From: Caecibacter massiliensis
Lineage (GTDB): Bacteria; Bacillota; Negativicutes; Veillonellales; Megasphaeraceae
Direction of reading: 5' to 3'
Assembly: GCA_900095875.1 (NCBI GenBank)
Contig: LT608311.1
Coordinates: forward strand, 558,001 to 622,000
DNA: 64,000 nt
In this document: one piece after another, positions 59,060 through 64,000 of the stretch
Layout: every line of letters starts with the position of its first letter
Position numbering within the stretch: position 1 is the stretch's first letter
The notes under the pieces: generated by a model
Seen by the model: only the letters and a program-made list of their open reading frames with translations
The model's database searches: none
What the model was told of the DNA's origin: nothing
Position numbers and translations under genes: made by a program

Positions 59060-61045
59060 TTATTTATCTTCTACAGCGTCGCCAATTGTGGCCGATTCTT
59101 CCTGCTGATTTGCTGTTTCGAGATAATTGCGGACTTCCCGTTCTTCGTCATCTTTCTGCAGAGCGAGTACGCTGAGAGAAATCTTCTTCTTATCTGTATC
59201 AATACCGATGATCTTGACATTTAAAATATCGCCAATATTCAAAAGGTCTTTTACAGAAGCACCGCGTTTTTCCGTCAGTTCGGAAACGTGGAGGAGCCCC
59301 TGCAATTCCGGATCGATAGCGAGGATAGCACCGAAAGGCAGCAGCTTTTTGACTTCGCCCTTGACGACATCGCCAACTTCGAATTTTTCGATAGCGGCAA
59401 TCCAGGGGTTCTTCTGCAGTGCTTTCAGGGACAGGGAAATACGATCGCGTTCTTTATCGAATTTCTGTACGAGGACCTGCAGTTTATCACCCTGTTTGAG
59501 TACGGCATCAACGGAGCTGATCCGTTTCCAGGAAATATCAGAAATGTGAAGCAGTCCTTCTACGCCACCGAGATCGATGAACGCACCATAAGGCATAATC
59601 TTGACGACCGTTCCTTCAAGGACAGCGCCTTCTTCAATGTGTTTCAGGGCTTCTTCGCGTTTTGCTTCCCGTTCTGCTTCAAGAACAGCTTTACGGGACA
59701 GGACAAGGCGGTTTTTATGTTCGTCAATATCGATGACTTTTACCTGGAATGTCTGGCCTACGAGATAGTCCAGCGATTTGACAAAGCGGATATCGCCCTG
59801 GGACAGGGGGATGAACCCGCGCAGAGATTTGATGGATACGACGAGGCCGGCTTTATTCGTTTCTTTACCGGTACATTCGACGAGCTGGTCATTTTCGAAT
59901 GCTTCGCGTACTTCTTTCCAGTCTTCAACTTTCTTCATCTTGACGAGGGAAACGACAATCGCACCTTCTTCTTTGATGTTGTTGGCGATTTCAACAGTCA
60001 GTTCATCACCGACTTTGACAAAATCACTAGCTTTTTCCGGTGCCGGTACAGCCATTTCCTTTTTCGGCAGGATTGCTTCTGCTTTCGTGCCGATGGAAAC
60101 ATAGGCAGCATCATCGTTCACAGAAATAACCGTGCCTTTTACTACGTCGCCTTTCTTTGGATTTTCTTCATAATCATACTTGTCCAACAATTCTTCACTC
60201 ATTACTTCTGTGGCTTCTGCTTGCAAATTTTCCATAATATTAACAACCTCCTGTATTATCCAATCCGGCGTGGAAGCGCCGGCTGTAATGCCTATATTTT
60301 TCATACCTTTGAACCAGGCCGTATCTAATTCAGCTGCTGTTTCAATATGGTATGTCGGGCAACCCTGTTCTCTGCACACCTGTGCAAGGCGACCGGTATT
60401 GGCACTGTTTTTCCCGCCAATCACGATCATCGCATCCATTTTCCCTGCCAGATCAATCGCCGCCTGCTGCCGCTGCTGCGTCGCCGTACATATTGTCATG
60501 TACACCGTAAGGTCCGGAATTTTATCTGCCAGTATCTGTTCAATGCGTTTAAATTGCTCCTGGGAAAAGGTCGTCTGTACGACCACCCCGGCCTGCTCCA
60601 TAGGGGGCAGAGCCCGGGCCATTTCTTCCCTATCTAATATAATAGCACGATTTGCCCCCCATTGTGAAATACTAATTACTTCTGGATGGGCTTTTTCGCC
60701 AATAATTATAAGATTTTTTTCTTTTTCGATGATTTTTTTCGCATCCTGCTGTGCTTTTTTCACATGAGGACACGTCGCATCGACAACGTTGAGTCTTTTT
60801 TTCTCCGCTTCCCGGTACACATCAGGACCGACTCCATGGGAACGGATGAGAATCGTGTCTCCTTCCCGAAGTGATTCCAGAGAATCTACCGGTGATACTC
60901 CCCGTTCAGCCAGCCGGGCTACTACCTGGGGATTATGGATAATCGGCCCCAGTGTGTGAGTGCCGCTGGCGGCGGAAGACGCCATTTCTACGGCCCGGCG
61001 GACGCCATAGCAGAAGCCGCAGGCATCAGCTACATATACATTCAT
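59060..61045 (-). CDS. ispH: IspH (HMBPP reductase) fused to ribosomal protein S1-like domains
   Basis: 661 aa bifunctional protein. The N-terminal half (about residues 1-275) is the 4Fe-4S reductase that makes isopentenyl and dimethylallyl diphosphate; cluster ligands Cys12, Cys92 and Cys186 and the GKNSANT loop are present. A linker (about 276-297) leads to four S1 OB-fold RNA-binding repeats (about 298-640), for example GAFIDLGGVEGLLHISDI and the TKAEAILPKKE region. The fusion is characteristic of Negativicutes and several Clostridia. Its ATG overlaps the plsC stop by 4 bp. A terminator follows. Confidence 0.96.
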   Translation of the reverse strand: MNVYVADACGFCYGVRRAVEMASSAASGTHTLGPIIHNPQVVARLAERGVSPVDSLESLREGDTILIRSHGVGPDVYREAEKKRLNVVDATCPHVKKAQQDAKKIIEKEKNLIIIGEKAHPEVISISQWGANRAIILDREEMARALPPMEQAGVVVQTTFSQEQFKRIEQILADKIPDLTVYMTICTATQQRQQAAIDLAGKMDAMIVIGGKNSANTGRLAQVCREQGCPTYHIETAAELDTAWFKGMKNIGITAGASTPDWIIQEVVNIMENLQAEATEVMSEELLDKYDYEENPKKGDVVKGTVISVNDDAAYVSIGTKAEAILPKKEMAVPAPEKASDFVKVGDELTVEIANNIKEEGAIVVSLVKMKKVEDWKEVREAFENDQLVECTGKETNKAGLVVSIKSLRGFIPLSQGDIRFVKSLDYLVGQTFQVKVIDIDEHKNRLVLSRKAVLEAEREAKREEALKHIEEGAVLEGTVVKIMPYGAFIDLGGVEGLLHISDISWKRISSVDAVLKQGDKLQVLVQKFDKERDRISLSLKALQKNPWIAAIEKFEVGDVVKGEVKKLLPFGAILAIDPELQGLLHVSELTEKRGASVKDLLNIGDILNVKIIGIDTDKKKISLSVLALQKDDEEREVRNYLETANQQEESATIGDAVEDK

Positions 61046-61671
61046 GACATATTTTCTCCTCCGTGCTGATTGATGAGGTCCAGAATCCGGCTTCGGATAT
61101 CTTCTGAAAACTCATGGATGATGTCCCGTTCTTTTTCTTTATCCTGCCGGCTTATAACGGGCGGCAGGACCGGATCACCGAATACGACCCGCACCGGCCC
61201 CATCTTGTGTGGAAGATGGCGGGAATTAATGATGGCCGTCGGCAGGACCGGGACTTGGGCGCGGATAGCAATGGCAGCCATGCCTTCATGGAATTTTCCC
61301 AGTTTTCCCTGGTCGCGGCTCGTTCCTTCCGGAAAGATACCCAATACCTCGCCTTGCTTCAATACCCGCAGTGCTTCTATCAGCGCTTTGCGGTCCACAC
61401 GGCCCCGGTGAACGGGAAAAGTACCGACATACCTCAGGAACCAGCCCATGAACGGATTATGAAATAACTCTTCCTTCGCCATAAAGTGAATCAGATGATG
61501 GCGCATCGCCGTCCCTACCAGAGGCGGGTCAAAATAACTGGCATGGTTCGATGCCACAATAAATGCGCCCTTTTCCGGGATATGACCTTCTCCCACGACC
61601 TGCATTCCCAGCCAGGTATAGGTGACCAGATTAAAGAGAAATCGGATAATAGCATAGAAAAAATTTTTCAT
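61042..61671 (-). CDS. plsC: 1-acyl-sn-glycerol-3-phosphate acyltransferase
   Basis: 209 aa. It acylates lysophosphatidic acid in phospholipid synthesis. Motif I NHASYFDPP (HX4D) and motif III FPEGTSRDQG are intact, after an N-terminal hydrophobic segment. It sits 12 bp downstream of cmk and overlaps ispH-rpsA by 4 bp; the order cmk-plsC-ispH-rpsA is conserved in related genomes. Confidence 0.95.
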   Translation of the reverse strand: MKNFFYAIIRFLFNLVTYTWLGMQVVGEGHIPEKGAFIVASNHASYFDPPLVGTAMRHHLIHFMAKEELFHNPFMGWFLRYVGTFPVHRGRVDRKALIEALRVLKQGEVLGIFPEGTSRDQGKLGKFHEGMAAIAIRAQVPVLPTAIINSRHLPHKMGPVRVVFGDPVLPPVISRQDKEKERDIIHEFSEDIRSRILDLINQHGGENMS

Positions 61672-61683
61672 CGCTCCGCTTCC

Positions 61684-62352
61684 TTACTGTTTTTCTTCAA
61701 TCATACGGCAGATACAGTCTGCCGTTTCTTCCAGTGTAAGGTCACTGTTATCTACCAGCACGGCATCATCAGCCCGTTTCAGGGGGCTGACAGCCCGGTG
61801 TGAATCCATATCGTCGCGAGCAGCAATGCTGGCTTCAATGGCTTCCAGTGTTTCCGTACTGCCTTTTTCCTTTAACTCCAGAAACCGCCGTCTGGCCCGC
61901 GCCGTAACCGACGCCGTCAGATAAATTTTGAGATCGGCCCGGGGCAGGACTACCGTGCCAATATCGCGGCCGTCTAAAATGACGCCTCCGCCTTTTGCCA
62001 TATCTCTCTGCAATTGTACCAGTTTTGTACGCACCACTGCAAGGGCTGCTACCTGTGAAACATGAGACGATATAAAAGGCGTGCGGATTTCTTCCGTTAT
62101 GTCCTGTCCGTCTGCATATACGCGGCATACCTCTTCACCCGGTTCCAGACGGATCTGTATGGAGCCGGTCAGCTGCTGCACTGCTTTTTCATCTCGTATA
62201 TTGATATGCCGTTCCAGCATGGCCCAGGTAAAAGCGCGATACATGGCTCCGGTATCAATATACAGATAGTGTAACCTATTTGCTACCATTTTCGCAACAC
62301 TGCTTTTTCCTGCACCGGCCGGCCCGTCGATAGCAACCGTAATTTTTCTCAT
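61684..62352 (-). CDS. cmk: Cytidylate kinase
   Basis: 222 aa P-loop kinase that phosphorylates CMP and dCMP. The Walker A is AIDGPAGAGKSSVAK near the N-terminus, with DTGAMYRAF, DGRDIGTVVLP and the SDLTLEETAD end region typical of bacterial Cmk. It overlaps the upstream flavoprotein gene by 4 bp. Confidence 0.96.
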   Translation of the reverse strand: MRKITVAIDGPAGAGKSSVAKMVANRLHYLYIDTGAMYRAFTWAMLERHINIRDEKAVQQLTGSIQIRLEPGEEVCRVYADGQDITEEIRTPFISSHVSQVAALAVVRTKLVQLQRDMAKGGGVILDGRDIGTVVLPRADLKIYLTASVTARARRRFLELKEKGSTETLEAIEASIAARDDMDSHRAVSPLKRADDAVLVDNSDLTLEETADCICRMIEEKQ

Positions 62353-63593
62353 TGATCAGCTTCCTCCTCTGCTGCAGAACAGCCGGCCACATACCCCGTC
62401 GAAAAGGCTGCCTGCAAGTTATATCCTCCCGTAAAAGCGTCGATGTCAATCACTTCACCGGCGAAATAAAGACCCTGGACTTTTTTAGATTCCATCGTTC
62501 CAGGATTAATTTCCCGTACAGATACGCCGCCGGCCGTCACAATGGCTTCTTCAATGGGGCGGGTACCTGTCAGAGTCAGAGAAAAGGCCTGGAGCACTGT
62601 CGCCAGGTCCTGGCGCTGGGTACGGGTAATCTGATTGATCAGTGTCTGTTCCGGAATTTCTGCCTGTTCGAGCACATATGGGATGAGGCGTCGTGGCAGG
62701 AGATCCTGCAGACCATTACCAGCCTGCTTGCGCAGATACTTCTGAAAATCCCGCTGGATCCGGGAGTCAAGTGTTTCCGCTGTCAGGGCCGGCTTCAGGT
62801 TAATGCGCAGCTGCATGGGGAATTCCCATTTCGGTTTGTGCGCCGCCTGGCTGCTCAGCATGAGGATGACCGGCCCGGAAACGCCCGTATGGGTAAACAG
62901 CATTTCACCAAACTGGCTCGCCAGCTTTTTCCCATGTTTCCATAACGAAACATCGACATTCCGCAGAGACAATCCCGCAAGATCCCTTACCCACGTTTCT
63001 TCTGTCGTAAACGGAATCAGGGACGGCTTTAAGGGAGTTACGGTATGTCCCAGTTTTTTGGCAAAGTGGAATCCATCGCCGCTGGAACCGGTAACGGGAT
63101 ACGAAAGACCGCCTGTCGTAATGATACAGGCATCCGCCGTATAACTTCCCTGTTCTGTCCGGACGGCAAAGCCCCCGTCCGTATGGTTCACAGTCAGTAC
63201 ACCTTCATTCAGGTGAAGTTCCACATGCTGTTTCTGCAGGCGATGATACAGGAGTTTACGCACTTCAATAGCGCTGTCGGAACGGGGGAAGACACGGCCG
63301 CCCCTTTCTTCTTTCGTAGCCAGCCCCCATTGATGCACACACCGGAGGAGGTCTTCATTACTGAAAGCACGGTAGGCACTGAAAAGAAATTTCCCATGCC
63401 CTGGCGTCCGGGCGATGAAATCTGTCATAGGCGCCGTATTCGTCAGATTGCAGCGGCCCTTGCCAGTAATCCCCATCTTTTTTCCTACAATATCATTTTT
63501 TTCAAAAAGCTGCACCCCGGCCCCTCTGGAAGAGGCCGCCAAGGCAGCAAAGATACCTGCTGCGCCTGCACCGACAACTATAACCTGTTTCAT
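62349..63593 (-). CDS. HI0933/YhiN-family flavoprotein
   Basis: 414 aa FAD-binding protein: VIVVGAGAAGIFAALAAS at the N-terminus, the family-specific GKGRCNLTN near residue 50, TGGLSYPVTGSSGDG, and a C-terminal GEVIDIDAFTGGYNLQ. Members are widespread aminoacetone- or pyridine-nucleotide-disulphide-type oxidoreductases of unclear substrate. Start 63593 has AAGGTG upstream; an in-frame GTG at 63605 is less likely. It overlaps cmk and precedes it in the operon. Confidence 0.9.
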   Translation of the reverse strand: MKQVIVVGAGAAGIFAALAASSRGAGVQLFEKNDIVGKKMGITGKGRCNLTNTAPMTDFIARTPGHGKFLFSAYRAFSNEDLLRCVHQWGLATKEERGGRVFPRSDSAIEVRKLLYHRLQKQHVELHLNEGVLTVNHTDGGFAVRTEQGSYTADACIITTGGLSYPVTGSSGDGFHFAKKLGHTVTPLKPSLIPFTTEETWVRDLAGLSLRNVDVSLWKHGKKLASQFGEMLFTHTGVSGPVILMLSSQAAHKPKWEFPMQLRINLKPALTAETLDSRIQRDFQKYLRKQAGNGLQDLLPRRLIPYVLEQAEIPEQTLINQITRTQRQDLATVLQAFSLTLTGTRPIEEAIVTAGGVSVREINPGTMESKKVQGLYFAGEVIDIDAFTGGYNLQAAFSTGYVAGCSAAEEEADQ

Positions 63594-63606
63594 CGCTATT
63601 AACACC

Positions 63607-64000
63607 TTATTTATACTTGTATAATTCCTTTATTTCCTCTGCTGTAAGAGACCGGTAAGATCCCCGCTTGACCCCGCTCAATGTCAGGAACGCATACTGG
63701 ACACGCCGGAGATTATGTACTTTAAAGCCAAAGTGTTCAAACATACGGCGTACCTGACGGTTCCGGCCTTCATGAATAGTAATTTCCACATTCGTGATGC
63801 CCGTATGATTATCGTATCCATTATAGCAGACGATAGCCGGTGCTGTCATGCCATCTTCTAATTCCACACCATCAGCCAGCTGCTGGAGTACCGTATCGGC
63901 GATATGCCCTTTAATTTTCACTTCATACGTCTTATCGACGAGCTTGCTGGGGTGCATGAGGATATTAGCCAGTTCCCCGTCATTTGTCATGAGCAGCAGC
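63607..64000 (-). CDS. rluB: Ribosomal large subunit pseudouridine synthase B, partial
   Basis: C-terminal about 130 aa; the gene runs off the right edge. The frame continues past the ATG at 63990 to the window end (…LLLMTNDGE), which corresponds to the GLLLLTNDG motif of the RluB/RsuA family, so that ATG is internal. GRNRQVRRMFEHFGF and the HNLRRVQY region are typical. The family isomerises a uridine in 23S or 16S rRNA; RluB is the likelier assignment, RsuA possible. It ends 14 bp before the flavoprotein start. Confidence 0.9.
   Translation of the reverse strand, partial: LLLMTNDGELANILMHPSKLVDKTYEVKIKGHIADTVLQQLADGVELEDGMTAPAIVCYNGYDNHTGITNVEITIHEGRNRQVRRMFEHFGFKVHNLRRVQYAFLTLSGVKRGSYRSLTAEEIKELYKYK

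Overview
The window looks like chromosomal DNA of a diderm Firmicute of the class Negativicutes, most likely a Megasphaera-like member of the Veillonellaceae. The reasons are the 16S/23S sequence seen by eye, the IspH-ribosomal protein S1 fusion, Firmicute-type control elements (T-box leader, glmS ribozyme, CggR, CdaA/CdaR) alongside outer-membrane functions (two-partner secretion pair, EptA-like phosphoethanolamine transferase), and a base composition near 50% GC. The assignment is by recognition, not by alignment. Almost everything is transcribed leftwards (minus strand); the only convincing plus-strand gene is a small double-cupin protein.

Layout. 0-9.5 kb: a giant secreted filamentous-haemagglutinin-like adhesin (2553 aa) behind its TpsB outer-membrane transporter, preceded by a very AT-rich leader. 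The adhesin carries what looks like a C-type-lectin-like domain and 11 MBG-type repeats. 10-13.7 kb: tRNA-Ser, tRNA-Pro, a TerC-family membrane protein, the cupin gene and enolase, with a short 31-bp tandem repeat behind eno. 14.1-19.3 kb: a complete 16S-23S-5S rRNA operon with no tRNA in the spacer. 19.4-26.3 kb: a c-di-AMP/amino-sugar block, cdaA-cdaR-FAD protein-glmM followed by glmS under a glmS ribozyme. 26.4-28.7 kb: an Rrf2 regulator and a PiT phosphate transporter with its PhoU-like partner.

29-37 kb: a glycolytic cluster, gap3, gpmI, gap2-cggR-gap1-pgk-tpiA, with three GAPDH paralogues. One of these (gap1) has lost the catalytic cysteine. 37.2-42.1 kb: YdcF-like and C39-peptidase-like proteins, tmRNA, a flavodoxin-ferredoxin protein, an EptA-like transferase, and a short remnant of a second EptA copy abutting folC. 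42.1-46.4 kb: valS-folC under a T-box. 46.4-51.8 kb: nudC, the threonine block (ACT protein, hom, thrB), a sugar epimerase and a YdjC-type deacetylase. 51.9-53.1 kb: larB with only the C-terminal half of larC. 53-64 kb: housekeeping genes (TrmH methyltransferase, a coiled-coil protein, coaD, rsmD, plsY, der, a PDZ/radical-SAM protein, ispH-rpsA, plsC, cmk, an HI0933-type flavoprotein, and rluB cut by the window end).

The points most worth a second look are the cysteine-less GAPDH inside a CggR-controlled glycolytic operon, the lectin-like domain embedded in the adhesin, the stand-alone LarC2 gene, and the eptA fossil. No CRISPR array, prophage or intact insertion sequence was seen.
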